This document shows, one piece after another, positions 7,617 through 15,562 of a stretch of 64,000 bases of DNA. The stretch's first letter is position 1. Each line of letters begins with the position of its first letter. This DNA is from Nocardia cyriacigeorgica (GTDB lineage: Bacteria > Actinomycetota > Actinomycetes > Mycobacteriales > Mycobacteriaceae). The stretch lies in contig NZ_VBUT01000003.1 in the NCBI RefSeq assembly GCF_005863245.1, positions 434,001 to 498,000 of the forward strand, in the 5' to 3' direction. The translations under genes were made by a program, and so were the position numbers. Under the pieces are notes generated by a model, which saw nothing but the letters and a program-made list of their open reading frames with translations, was not told where the DNA came from and searched no databases.

Positions 7617-8489
7617 ATGAGCCGCAACGGTTCCCGCGGCCGCGTCGACGGCATGAACATCTTCGGATCACCGGCCTTCGGGACTGGGCAGGCCAATCTC
7701 CCCGACACCTTGCGCGATGTGGGCGAGCACGCACTCGTGGCGGTGCGCCGCTGGGCCGATCCGCGCGAACGCGAACTACGCAAACGCCGCCGCGCCCGCA
7801 GGCGCAGCATGCAACTCGGCACCGTCTCCGGTCTCACTACGGTGGGAACCGTTGGGCTGGTGATTCTTTCGGCTCCCGCCTGGGCAGTGGTGGTCGTCGG
7901 CGGTGGCGCCGTGGCCCTGGTCACGGGCACCGCGCTCAGCGCGCGCCGCTATCTGCGGCTGCGCGGAAAGCCGCTGCCCCAGGCGGCCTTCATCGCTCGT
8001 AAGGCGCCGGGAGTGCGTTCGGCGGCGCGCGCCCCGATCGTCGCACTGATACAAGCCGAGCGGGCCATGCACGATCTCGGGGCGCAGATCGCGCGATCGC
8101 GGCGGCTTCCGCCCGACGAACTCGATGACCTGCTCGACACCGCCCGCTCCGGCGCGGCCGCGCTGCACGCGCTGGCCGCCGATATCGTCGCCATGGAGCG
8201 CGCCGCGGCCACCGTCGGCCGCACGAACCCGCAGGCAGGCGCTTCGCTCACGGCCAACGTCGGCGCGGCGGTCCAGCGGCTGGAATCCGGTGTCGCCGAA
8301 TACGAACAACTCGTCGCCGCCGCGGGCCGCGTGCTCGCGGTGCCCGACAGCGCCGTCGTCGCCTACCAGTTCAACGGCATCGTCGCCGAACTCCAGCACG
8401 CCGCCGACCGCCTCGACGGCTGGGCCCAGGCGCTCACCGAAATCGCCGACAAGCAGGCCCCGGCCCCGCTACCTCCGCACGGGCGGTGA
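7617..8489 (+). CDS. PspM-like membrane protein (Rv2743c type)
   Basis: 290 residues from ATG behind GGCGGAAGG. The basic N-terminus (ELRKRRRARRRSM) is followed by one hydrophobic hairpin of two membrane helices at about 68-108 (TVSGLTTVGTVGLVILSAPAW, then VVVVGGGAVALVTGTALS). A long helical cytosolic C-terminal part follows (about 130-280). In M. tuberculosis the third gene of the clgR operon encodes PspM, which anchors PspA at the membrane. Gene order and layout fit that role. No PspN (Rv2742c) counterpart follows. Sequence identity to PspM cannot be judged here. Confidence 0.75.
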   Translation: MSRNGSRGRVDGMNIFGSPAFGTGQANLPDTLRDVGEHALVAVRRWADPRERELRKRRRARRRSMQLGTVSGLTTVGTVGLVILSAPAWAVVVVGGGAVALVTGTALSARRYLRLRGKPLPQAAFIARKAPGVRSAARAPIVALIQAERAMHDLGAQIARSRRLPPDELDDLLDTARSGAAALHALAADIVAMERAAATVGRTNPQAGASLTANVGAAVQRLESGVAEYEQLVAAAGRVLAVPDSAVVAYQFNGIVAELQHAADRLDGWAQALTEIADKQAPAPLPPHGR

Positions 8490-8508
8490 TCGTCACCGGA
8501 ATGCGGTG

Positions 8509-8539
8509 GGGGCGCCGGGAGTGACTAACCCGGCGCCCC
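8509..8539. terminator. bidirectional terminator
   Basis: Perfect 11-bp stem GGGGCGCCGGG/CCCGGCGCCCC with a 9-nt loop, between the convergent pspM-like and acyl-CoA dehydrogenase genes. Confidence 0.8.
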
Positions 8540-8566
8540 AGATCATCGCGATCTCCGACGCCCCGC

Positions 8567-9712
8567 TCACAGGGAGCGCGCGATGATTTCCTTCATGATC
8601 TCGTTGGTGCCCGCGTAGATCATCTGCACGCGGTTGTCGACCCACATGCGCGAGATCGGGTACTCGGTCATGTAGCCGTAGCCGCCGTGCAGCTGCAAGC
8701 ATTCGCTGGCCACCGACATCGCGCGCTCGGTGGTCCACCACTTGGCCATCGCGACCGTCGGGATGTCGAGCTCGCCCGCGATGTGCTTGGCGATGCAGTC
8801 ATCGGTGAACACCCGGGCGATATTGGCTTCGGTGGCGACCTCGGCCAGCTTGAACTTGGTGTTCTGGAAACCGAACACCGAGCGGCCGAACGCTTCACGC
8901 TCCTTGGTGTAGCGCAGGGTGTGCTCGAGCGCGACCTCCATGCCCGCCACCGAGCCGACGGCGATGATGAGCCGTTCCTGCGGCAGCTGCTGCATCAGCT
9001 GGATGAAGCCCTGGCCCTCCGCGGTGCCGAGCAGATTGCTCACCGGGATGCGCACGTCCTCGAAGAACAGCTCCGAGGTGTCCTGGCCCTTCTGGCCGAT
9101 CTTGTCCAGCACCCGCCCGCGCCGGAAACCGGGACGGTCGGCCTCGACCAGCACCAGGCTGATGCCGGAGGCGCCCTGGCTGGTGTCGGTCTTGACCACC
9201 ACGATGATCAGATCGGCCTGCGCGCCGTTGGTGATGAAGGTCTTCGACCCGTTGACGATGTACTCGTCGCCGTCGCGGATCGCCTTGGTCTTGACGTTCT
9301 GCAGGTCCGATCCGGTGCCCGGCTCGGTCATCGCGATCGCGCCGACGACCTCACCGCTGGCCATCTTCGGCAGCCAGTGCTTTTTCTGCTCCTCGGTGCC
9401 GTAGGCCAGCAGGTAGTGCGCCACGATGCCGTTGTGCAGGCTCTGCCCCCACGCGGTGTCCACGACGCGGGCCTGCTCCTCGATCAGCACGGCCTCGTGG
9501 GCGAAGGTGCCGCCGCCACCGCCGTATTCCTCCGGGATCGACAGGCACAACAGCCCGAGCTCACCGGCCTTGTTCCACAGGTCGCGGTCGACGTGGTGCT
9601 GCTCGATGTACTTGTCGACGTTGGGCGCGACCTCCTTCTCGAAGAAGGCCCGCGCGAGCTCGCGCAGCGCGTCGAGGTCCTCGTTCATCCAACACGACCG
9701 GTAGGTGGTCAT
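8567..9712 (-). CDS. acyl-CoA dehydrogenase (FadE family)
   Basis: 381 residues from ATG with ribosome site GGGAGGA. Full-length ACAD: N-terminal helical domain, beta domain with the signature AIAMTEPGTGSDLQNVKT, and C-terminal helical domain with QLHGGYGYMTEYP. The catalytic base is the Glu in IYAGTNEIMKEII near the end. It oxidises an acyl-CoA to the trans-2-enoyl-CoA with FAD and passes electrons to ETF. Chain-length preference cannot be read from sequence. It is divergent from a TetR gene with palindromes between them, so that regulator probably controls it. Confidence 0.93.
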   Translation of the reverse strand: MTTYRSCWMNEDLDALRELARAFFEKEVAPNVDKYIEQHHVDRDLWNKAGELGLLCLSIPEEYGGGGGTFAHEAVLIEEQARVVDTAWGQSLHNGIVAHYLLAYGTEEQKKHWLPKMASGEVVGAIAMTEPGTGSDLQNVKTKAIRDGDEYIVNGSKTFITNGAQADLIIVVVKTDTSQGASGISLVLVEADRPGFRRGRVLDKIGQKGQDTSELFFEDVRIPVSNLLGTAEGQGFIQLMQQLPQERLIIAVGSVAGMEVALEHTLRYTKEREAFGRSVFGFQNTKFKLAEVATEANIARVFTDDCIAKHIAGELDIPTVAMAKWWTTERAMSVASECLQLHGGYGYMTEYPISRMWVDNRVQMIYAGTNEIMKEIIARSL

Positions 9713-9750
9713 CGGGTGTCCTCCCGTTGAGCGGCCCCGGGGACGGTATT

Positions 9751-9767
9751 CGTTACCGGGAATAACG
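9751..9767. promoter_or_regulatory. CGTTA-N7-TAACG inverted repeat (TetR operator candidate)
   Basis: 5-bp arms with 7-bp spacer in the fadE/tetR intergenic region, 39 bases upstream of the fadE start. Its size fits a TetR dimer site. Confidence 0.45.
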
Positions 9768-9781
9768 GGTACAGTGTGTCC

Positions 9782-9797
9782 CACACCGGCCGGTGTG
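9782..9797. promoter_or_regulatory. perfect 16-bp palindrome CACACCGGCCGGTGTG (TetR operator candidate)
   Basis: A fully symmetric 16-mer midway between the divergent acyl-CoA dehydrogenase and TetR genes, 53 bases before the regulator start. It is the most likely operator for the TetR protein. Confidence 0.65.
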
Positions 9798-9849
9798 ACA
9801 AGCCCCACCGTCTCGGGGACGGCCCCGAACTGCGATAGCGTGGCCCGAC

Positions 9850-10536
9850 GTGGAACGACAGCGATGGACCGACACCGCAGAAACCCGACGTTCGGGTGCG
9901 GACTCCTCGGCGCGCGACGAACGGCGCGCCGCGATCGTCGACGCCGCCATCGCCGCGATCGCCGAACACGGCCCCGACGCGCTGACCGGGCAGATCGCCG
10001 ACCGCGCCGGTCTCAATCGCACCCACTTCTATCGCCATTTCGCCAGTAAGGCGGAGCTGGATTGGGCGGTGGCCAAGCGTGCGCACCTGGATATCACCGA
10101 GCGGATCCGCGCGGCGCTCGTGGTCGACGGCACGCCGCTCGACGCCATCCGCGCCCCGATCGTGGCGCATGTCGGCTGGGCCGACGAACATCCCAACCTG
10201 TACCGGTTCCTGTTGGGGCGCAACTACTACCGGGGCAAGGACATGCCGCGCATCGGCGGCAGCGCGTTCGCCGCCGAGATCTCCGCGGCGGCGGTCCGAT
10301 ACATTCCGCGTTTCGACGCCGACCCGGTCGCCGCGGACCGGCTGGTCGTCGCCCTGCTCGGCCTCATCGACGCCACGGTGCAGTGGTGGCTGTCCTACCG
10401 CGACACCTCACGTGCGGAGCTGGTGGAACTGCTCACCACCCAGGCCTGGCTGCTGATCGACCACCATCTGCGGACCGTGGGCGTGGTCCTGGACCCGAAT
10501 TCGCCGCTGGAGCGGAGCGCAACGCTCAGCGAGTGA
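9850..10536 (+). CDS. TetR family transcriptional regulator
   Basis: 228 residues from GTG. The N-terminal helix-turn-helix lies at about 27-72 (IVDAAIAAIAEHGPDAL, then QIADRAGLNRTHFYRHF), followed by an all-helical ligand-binding domain. The divergent neighbour is an acyl-CoA dehydrogenase, so an acyl-CoA or lipid-derived ligand is a reasonable guess. The 3' end overlaps the convergent OsmC gene by 11 bases. Confidence 0.9.
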   Translation: MERQRWTDTAETRRSGADSSARDERRAAIVDAAIAAIAEHGPDALTGQIADRAGLNRTHFYRHFASKAELDWAVAKRAHLDITERIRAALVVDGTPLDAIRAPIVAHVGWADEHPNLYRFLLGRNYYRGKDMPRIGGSAFAAEISAAAVRYIPRFDADPVAADRLVVALLGLIDATVQWWLSYRDTSRAELVELLTTQAWLLIDHHLRTVGVVLDPNSPLERSATLSE

Positions 10537-11053
10537 TCTCCAACGTCGAATGCACCGGGGTGACGCCGGTGGTCAGATCCAGGACCGGGCAGTGCGCCTC
10601 CACCGCCTGCTGGAGTTCGGCGTAACGCTCATCGGTCTCCGGGCCGCGCACCCGCACCTGGACCCGGACCTGCTGGAAACCCGGGCGCACCGATTCGTCC
10701 AGGCCGAAGAAGCCGCGGACATCCAGATCGCCTTCGGCCGTCAGCGACAGCTCGTCGACGGTGAGGCCGAGCCGCTGCGCCCAGAACCGGTAGGTCACCA
10801 CCTGGCAGGACAGCAGTGCAGCCAGATACACCTCCACCGGATTGGCGGCCGTGTCGTCTCCGCCGAGCGTCGGCGGCTCATCGACCACCAGTGTGTGCGA
10901 GCGCGCGGTGATCGAGCTGGCGACCTGGCCCTGCGGAACCGCCGCCGCCCGGAACACCACCTGTGCGTTGCGGGAATCCTCGGCGACCGCGGTGGCGGTG
11001 GCGTCGGCGATGTCGTTGAGTGCGGTGGCCGTCCGCGCCGGGGAAGTAGTCAT
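10526..11053 (-). CDS. OsmC/Ohr family peroxide-related protein
   Basis: 175 residues. The OsmC fold is suggested by GGDDTAANPVEVYLAALLSC near residues 84-103 (P-x-E-x-x-L-x-A-x-x-x-C), with the first redox Cys at the end of that helix, and a second Cys in EAHCPVLDLTTG near 155. In OsmC/Ohr enzymes these two cysteines reduce organic peroxides. The C-terminal VTPVHSTLEI strand is typical. It is convergent with and overlaps the TetR gene end. Confidence 0.85.
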   Translation of the reverse strand: MTTSPARTATALNDIADATATAVAEDSRNAQVVFRAAAVPQGQVASSITARSHTLVVDEPPTLGGDDTAANPVEVYLAALLSCQVVTYRFWAQRLGLTVDELSLTAEGDLDVRGFFGLDESVRPGFQQVRVQVRVRGPETDERYAELQQAVEAHCPVLDLTTGVTPVHSTLEITR

Positions 11054-11243
11054 GACCGCGACGGTAAGGGCGTGCGGGCCCGCGGGCGAGGTTTGTGTTC
11101 GCGATGATTCTGACGGTCGATGCGCGGGCCGCCACGGCTAGGGGTGAACCCTGAACTTCACCCCGATATCGGCTCTCACCTGGTGATTTATCGGCTACCC
11201 GGTGTCATGCTCGGGGGGACGACGAATTGCTGGGAGGCACGAA

Positions 11244-11417
11244 ATGCTGTGGAAGATCATTGGCGTGGTCGCCGTTGTCTGGATCGCACTGGCCGTCATC
11301 GGTGCGTTGATCAAGGGCCTGTTTCCGATCCTGATGATCAGCGCCGTGGTGTTCGGCCTCTACCTGCTGTACAAGGCGGTGTCGGGTTCGGACAACAACA
11401 CCGTGAGCAAACTCTGA
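11244..11417 (+). CDS. small membrane protein, 57 aa
   Basis: Start at ATG behind GGGAGG. Two hydrophobic stretches (about 4-22, IIGVVAVVWIALAVIGALI, and 28-47) make it a small two-span membrane protein with a short polar tail (SGSDNNTVSKL). I recognise no family. It is followed by a hairpin terminator, so it is probably its own transcription unit. Confidence 0.7.
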   Translation: MLWKIIGVVAVVWIALAVIGALIKGLFPILMISAVVFGLYLLYKAVSGSDNNTVSKL

Positions 11418-11431
11418 CCCACCACGCGCCG

Positions 11432-11475
11432 AACGGGCCGTACGCCTTCCCGATACGGAAGACGCACGGCCCGTT
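11432..11475 (+). terminator. terminator after small membrane protein gene
   Basis: 10-bp perfect outer stem AACGGGCCGT/ACGGCCCGTT, with a further CTTCC/GGAAG pairing inside the loop. It starts 15 bases after the stop codon. Confidence 0.65.
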
Positions 11476-11497
11476 GTCGTCTCGGGCTCGTGTTTGA

Positions 11498-12217
11498 ATG
11501 GCGGGTATGGAGCAGCTACCGGAAGACTGGCAGCGCGGTTTGGTGATCGTCGCGCATCCCGACGACATCGAATACGGCGCCGCCGCGGCCGTCGCCCGCT
11601 GGACCGGCCAGGGCAAGGACATCCGCTACGTCCTGGCGACCTCGGGGGAGGCCGGGATCGCCGGGATGCCACCCGCCGATGCCGGGCCGCTGCGGGAAGG
11701 TGAGGAGATCGCCTCGGCCGCCGTGGTCGGCGTCAGCGAGGTCGAGTTCCTCGGTTACCCCGACGGACGGGTCGAGGAGAGCCTGGCCCTGCGGCGCGAC
11801 CTGGCCGCCGCGATCCGGCGCCACCGCCCGGAGATGGTGGTGCTGTTCAACTTCGGCGACGTGTGGGCGCCCGGATACGTCAACAGCGCCGATCACCGCG
11901 CTGTCGGCCGGGCGGCGCTGGACGCGGTCTCGGATGCGGGCAACGAATGGATCTTCCGTGAACTGGCCGAGCTCGAGCCGTGGACGGCGCGCTGGGCTGC
12001 GGTGGCCGGGCCGAAGGTCACCCACGCCGTCGACGTCACCGACACCATCGGCAAGGCCGAGGCCTCGCTGGCCGAGCACCGACGCTACCTGGAGGCGCTG
12101 AGCGACGAACCGGTCGCCGACCAGGTGCGGGCCGTCCTTGACATGACCACCGGCCCCATCGAGGGTTTCCCGGCCGAACGCGCGGTGGGCTTCGAGCTGT
12201 TCCATTTCCGCGGCTGA
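11498..12217 (+). CDS. PIG-L family metal-dependent deacetylase
   Basis: 239 residues (an alternative ATG lies 9 bases later). The zinc-binding motif AHPDDIEYG is at about 19-27, and the third ligand His is in NSADHRAVGRAALDAV near 141-156. The fold is that of MshB/Mca and LmbE: Zn2+-dependent hydrolysis of N-acyl bonds on sugars. MshB acts on GlcNAc-inositol in mycothiol synthesis and Mca on mycothiol conjugates. This protein is shorter than both (about 290-300), so a different N-acetyl substrate is likely. It is followed by a glycosyltransferase 49 bases on. Confidence 0.88.
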   Translation: MAGMEQLPEDWQRGLVIVAHPDDIEYGAAAAVARWTGQGKDIRYVLATSGEAGIAGMPPADAGPLREGEEIASAAVVGVSEVEFLGYPDGRVEESLALRRDLAAAIRRHRPEMVVLFNFGDVWAPGYVNSADHRAVGRAALDAVSDAGNEWIFRELAELEPWTARWAAVAGPKVTHAVDVTDTIGKAEASLAEHRRYLEALSDEPVADQVRAVLDMTTGPIEGFPAERAVGFELFHFRG

Positions 12218-12266
12218 GCCCGCCGTGCGCCGTCGGCGTCGATGAGCGGTGTGGCAGGCTGGGCGG

Positions 12267-13424
12267 ATGCGAGTAGCCGTCGTCGCAGGCCCGGACCCGG
12301 GCCACGCGTTTCCCGCTATCGCGCTGTGCCTGCGCTTCGCCGCCGCCGGTGACGAGCCGGTGCTGTTCACCGGGCCGCGCTGGTTCGACGCCGCCCGCGC
12401 GGCCGGCATCGGTGTGCGCAGGCTCAAAGGGCTGGCGCCGCGCGAGATCGATGACGACCGCGACGCCGGGCAGCGGATCCATGAACGCGCCGCGCACATT
12501 TCGACCGAGATCCTGCCCGAACTCAGCGCGATGCTGCCGGAACTGGTGGTCTCCGATGTGCTGACCGCAGGCGGCGGGATGGCGGCCGAGCGGCTCGGCG
12601 TGCCGTGGGTGGAACTGTCGCCGCACCCGCTGTATCTGCCCTCGAAGGCCTTGCCGCCCATCGGTAGTGGGCTCGCACCCGGTACCGGGCTGCGTGGCCG
12701 GATCCGTGACGGGTTCTTGCGGACGATGACCGCCCGTGCCATCGAACAGGGACGCCGCCAGCGCGCACGCGCACGGGAAAGTGTCGGGCTGCCGGGGGAA
12801 GATCCCGGCCCGATCGCCCGGCTGATCGCGACCCTGCCCGCCCTGGAGGTGCCGCGACCCGATTGGCCGGAGATCGCGCATCTGATCGGGCCGCTGCTGT
12901 GGGAGCCGACCGACTCCGTGCTGGAACCCCCGCCGGGTGACGGTCCGCTGGTCATGGTGGCGCCGTCCACCGCGCACACCGGTGTGGCCGGGATGGTGGA
13001 GACGGTGCTGGCCGGGCTGGACGGCACCGGTGTGCGAGTCGCGGTCTCGATGCTGGACGAGCCGCCCGCGGACCTGCCGTCCTGGGCCACCGCGGGGCTC
13101 GGCCGCCAGGACGAACTGCTGCGGCACGCCTCGGTCGTCGTCGGTGGTGGCGGCCACGGGCTGCTCGCGAAATCGCTGACGGCCGGCGTGCCCGTGGTGA
13201 CCGTGCCCGGCGGCGGCGACCAATGGGAGCTGGCCAATCGCGCCGCGCGCCAGGGAAGTTCGCTGCTGGTGCGTCCGCTGAGCGCGGACGCCGTCCGCGA
13301 GGCGGTGCTGCGTATCCTCGCCGAACCCGGTTTCGCCGCAGCCGCCGCCCAGGCCGCCGCTGGCGTGTCGGAGGTGACCGACCCGGTCGAGGTCTGCCAC
13401 ACGGTCCTAGCCACCGCCCGCTGA
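12267..13424 (+). CDS. GT1-type glycosyltransferase (Rv2739c counterpart)
   Basis: 385 residues from ATG (MRVAVVAGPDPGHAFPAIAL). GT-B fold: the N-terminal Rossmann domain carries the GH-x-F-P loop. The C-terminal donor domain carries HASVVVGGGGHGLLAKSLTAGVPVVTVPGGGDQWELANR, an MGT/UGT-like nucleotide-sugar binding segment. Acceptor and sugar are unknown. In M. tuberculosis the corresponding gene Rv2739c stands directly before Rv2738c and recA, the same order as here. Confidence 0.88.
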   Translation: MRVAVVAGPDPGHAFPAIALCLRFAAAGDEPVLFTGPRWFDAARAAGIGVRRLKGLAPREIDDDRDAGQRIHERAAHISTEILPELSAMLPELVVSDVLTAGGGMAAERLGVPWVELSPHPLYLPSKALPPIGSGLAPGTGLRGRIRDGFLRTMTARAIEQGRRQRARARESVGLPGEDPGPIARLIATLPALEVPRPDWPEIAHLIGPLLWEPTDSVLEPPPGDGPLVMVAPSTAHTGVAGMVETVLAGLDGTGVRVAVSMLDEPPADLPSWATAGLGRQDELLRHASVVVGGGGHGLLAKSLTAGVPVVTVPGGGDQWELANRAARQGSSLLVRPLSADAVREAVLRILAEPGFAAAAAQAAAGVSEVTDPVEVCHTVLATAR

Positions 13425-13456
13425 CGCTGCCGCCCGACGCGGGTATCTTCGACACA

Positions 13457-13651
13457 GTGCGATTGACCGAATTCCAGGAGCTGTTGCACACCGAGTTCGG
13501 TGTGTCCCGCGGTGACGCCCTCCTCACCGACCACGTCATCCCCGCCCTCGGCGGCCGCACCGGCGCCGCCGCCATCGAAGCCGGCGTCGACCCCCGCGAC
13601 GTCTGGCGCGCCCTCTGCGCCGAATTCGACGTCCCCCGCTCCCGCTGGTGA
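13457..13651 (+). CDS. DUF3046 protein
   Basis: 64 residues from GTG. Pattern of the actinobacterial DUF3046 family: LTEFQELLHTEFG, then DHVIPALGGRTGAAAIEAG, then DPRDVWRALCAEFDVP. Small, helical, no known function, nearly always next to recA in actinobacteria. Its stop overlaps the start of the downstream kinase (GTGA), implying translational coupling, which is unusual because recA normally follows. Confidence 0.88.
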   Translation: MRLTEFQELLHTEFGVSRGDALLTDHVIPALGGRTGAAAIEAGVDPRDVWRALCAEFDVPRSRW

Positions 13652-14379
13652 ACGCCGCACCGGCAGGGTGGGATGCGCCGCTGCCGCCGGCCGTCGCGGC
13701 TCTCCTCGGTGATTCGCCGAGCTGGTCGGATGAGCACGAGGGGATGAGCGGCGGCGTCGTTTTCGCCGGCGGGTATTGGGTCAAGCGGGGCCCGGAGGCC
13801 ATTGCGGAGTGCGAACGGCTGCGCTGGCTGGCCGGGCGCGGGATTTCCGTACCCGAAGTGGCGGCGTTCGACGAGGACGTGCTGGTGCTCGCGGATGTGG
13901 GGGTGTCGAGTCTGGCGCGGCGGGGTGGTCGGGTCGGGGCTGTGATGGGGGAGGCATTGCGGGTGTTGCATGAGGTGCCGACTGCTCAGTGCCCGTTCGA
14001 CGGGCGGCTGGAGGTGATGCTGCCGCAGGCGCGCAGGCGGGTGCTGGAAGGGCTGGTCGATGCGGAGGATTTCGACGACGACAACCCGCTGACGCCCGAG
14101 CAGGTGCTGCGGCGGTTGGTCGACGAGCGGCCGGAGGACGAGGATCTGGTTGTCGCGCATGGTGATTTCACGCCGGCGAATGTGCTCGAGGGTGGCATCC
14201 TGATCGACGTCGGGGCGCTCGGGGTGGCCGATCGCTACCGTGATCTCGCGCTGGCCGCGCGGGATCTGCGCGAGGACTTCGGGGCGGGCGAGGTCAGGGA
14301 GTTCTTCGACGCCTACGGGCTGGGTGAGCCGGATCAGCGCAAGCTCGACTACTACCGGCTGCTCGACGAACTGTTCTGA
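13648..14379 (+). CDS. APH(3')-like aminoglycoside phosphotransferase
   Basis: 243 residues from GTG. The protein-kinase-like fold is shown by the catalytic loop VVAHGDFTPANV (H171, D173, N178), the metal-binding IDVGALGVADRYRDLALAAR (D187), a candidate phosphate-binding Lys46 (YWVKRG) and a C-terminal KLDYYRLLDELF closely resembling the end of APH(3') enzymes. The usual LCLPN/LGDSN loop after HGD is changed to FTPAN. Such enzymes put phosphate on the 3'-OH of kanamycin-type drugs. Whether this one does, or has another hydroxyl substrate, is unproven. It is coupled to DUF3046 and sits where recA would be expected. The G-heavy codon use in the middle differs slightly from its neighbours. Confidence 0.8.
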   Translation: MNAAPAGWDAPLPPAVAALLGDSPSWSDEHEGMSGGVVFAGGYWVKRGPEAIAECERLRWLAGRGISVPEVAAFDEDVLVLADVGVSSLARRGGRVGAVMGEALRVLHEVPTAQCPFDGRLEVMLPQARRRVLEGLVDAEDFDDDNPLTPEQVLRRLVDERPEDEDLVVAHGDFTPANVLEGGILIDVGALGVADRYRDLALAARDLREDFGAGEVREFFDAYGLGEPDQRKLDYYRLLDELF

Positions 14380-14400
14380 GCCGGGCGGCTTTCGGGGCGG

Positions 14401-14937
14401 TCAGGACTTCTTGGCGTAGTGGCGCGCGGCCTTGGTGCGGTTGCCGCAGGTGGCCATGGAGTGCCAGCGGCGGGTGCCGTTCTTGGAGGTGTCGTAGAAG
14501 AACAGCACGCAGTCGGGGTGGGCGCACTGGCGGATGCGGTCGGGGGCGGTGGCCAGCAGGTTCAGCAGGTTGTCGGCGGCCAGCCAGCCCGGCAGCCAGG
14601 CCGGATCGGCGATTTCGGGGGTGTCGAGGGGGCCGGCGTCGGCGAGTGAGCGGCGGATCCGGCCGTGGTCGAGCACCTCGTTGAGCGCGTCGCGGCGGCC
14701 GTGGCGGACGGTGTCGTAGATGGCGGCGCGCGCGGCCCGCACAGCGTCCAAGGTCGCGGCGTCGGCGCGGGCGCGGCCGGTCAGTTCGGCAGTCTCCAGC
14801 CAGATCCGCAGCCCGGCCACATCGGTGAGCAGATCCTGCGGGCCGTCGCTCATCCACCGCGTGTTCAGCAGATCCAGGGCCAGGGGTTCACCGAGGTGAG
14901 GACGTGGATCGAGCATGCCTGAGGGTAACGGCTCCAT
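14401..14937 (-). CDS. CGNR zinc-finger transcriptional regulator
   Basis: 178 residues from the ATG at 14937 (another ATG lies 7 codons later). The N-terminal stress-response domain has GEPLALDLLNTRW. The C-terminal zinc finger has CAHPDCVLFFYDTSKNGTRR followed by WHSMATCGNRTKAARHYAKK, including the name-giving CGNR. Family members bind DNA through this finger. The gene is divergent from a VOC protein gene, and two direct repeats lie in between. I infer that it regulates itself and the three genes opposite. Confidence 0.9.
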   Translation of the reverse strand: MEPLPSGMLDPRPHLGEPLALDLLNTRWMSDGPQDLLTDVAGLRIWLETAELTGRARADAATLDAVRAARAAIYDTVRHGRRDALNEVLDHGRIRRSLADAGPLDTPEIADPAWLPGWLAADNLLNLLATAPDRIRQCAHPDCVLFFYDTSKNGTRRWHSMATCGNRTKAARHYAKKS

Positions 14938-14962
14938 GCCGCGAGGCGTGACAACCACCTCC

Positions 14963-14996
14963 TTCTAACCAGTTAAATCATTTTAGACGGTTGACA
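14963..14996. promoter_or_regulatory. operator-like repeat 1 (CGNR cassette)
   Basis: 34-bp element beginning TTCTAACCAGTTAAA and ending GACGGTTGACA. It is repeated almost unchanged at 15019-15053. Each copy carries an imperfect inverted pair (TAACCAGT against ACGGTTGA). It lies just upstream of the CGNR gene in a notably AT-rich stretch. Confidence 0.7.
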
Positions 14997-15018
14997 GATG
15001 TGTAGCCGTATCTCTACG

Positions 15019-15053
15019 TTCTAACCAGTCAAACAAACTATGACGGTTTGACA
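15019..15053. promoter_or_regulatory. operator-like repeat 2 (CGNR cassette)
   Basis: 35-bp second copy: TTCTAACCAGTCAAA ... GACGGTTTGACA, one base longer than copy 1. Start-to-start distance is 56 bases, about five helical turns, so two regulator molecules could sit on one DNA face. It ends 16 bases before the VOC gene start. Confidence 0.7.
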
Positions 15054-15069
15054 ATCCCGAGGAGGAACC

Positions 15070-15522
15070 ATGACCACACCCCAGCTCGCCACCGGCCACG
15101 TCGGTCTCAACGTCACCGACCTGACCCGATCGGTCGACTTCTACTGCCGCGCGCTCGGCTTCCAGCAACTGGTGGCCAGCACCGATGACAACCGGAAATG
15201 GGCCTTCCTCGGCGCCGACGGCGCACTGGTGCTGACCCTGTGGCAGCAGAGCGACGGCGTGTTCACCACCTCGAGCCCGGGACTGCACCACCTCTCCTTC
15301 CAGGTCGACACCCTCGAGCAGGTGCGGTCGGTCGAGGCGACCCTGCGTGAGCTCTCGGTGGAATTCGCCTACGACGGTGTGGTGGCGCACGGCGAAGGAG
15401 CGTCCTCCGGCGGGATCTTCTTCGCCGACCCGGACGGCATCCGGCTCGAGGTCTACGCCCCCAGTGGCGCCGAATCCGCACCCGCCCCCAGCGGCGCCGC
15501 ACCCACCTGCGGATTCTTCTGA
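15070..15522 (+). CDS. VOC (glyoxalase/bleomycin-resistance-like) protein
   Basis: 150 residues behind GAGGAGG. Two beta-alpha-beta-beta-beta modules carry the metal ligands His10 (GHVGLNVTDL), a His in PGLHHLSFQVD (about 75-78) and Glu in GIRLEVYAP (about 130). VOC enzymes use the metal for isomerisation, ring-cleavage or epoxide opening. The ligand set is complete, so this is likely an enzyme rather than a drug-binding protein. The tail is Ala/Pro-rich with a terminal Cys-Gly-Phe-Phe. It is first in a three-gene unit. Confidence 0.85.
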   Translation: MTTPQLATGHVGLNVTDLTRSVDFYCRALGFQQLVASTDDNRKWAFLGADGALVLTLWQQSDGVFTTSSPGLHHLSFQVDTLEQVRSVEATLRELSVEFAYDGVVAHGEGASSGGIFFADPDGIRLEVYAPSGAESAPAPSGAAPTCGFF

Positions 15523-15562
15523 TCCACGGCCGCCGACGGTCCGGGCAGTGAGGTAGACACAC

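Noticed and set aside
8687..9730. 347-codon open frame antisense to the acyl-CoA dehydrogenase
   Set aside because: The sense strand encodes a complete ACAD with all motifs. The antisense frame is a by-product of high GC and is His/Asp/Leu-biased with no family features.
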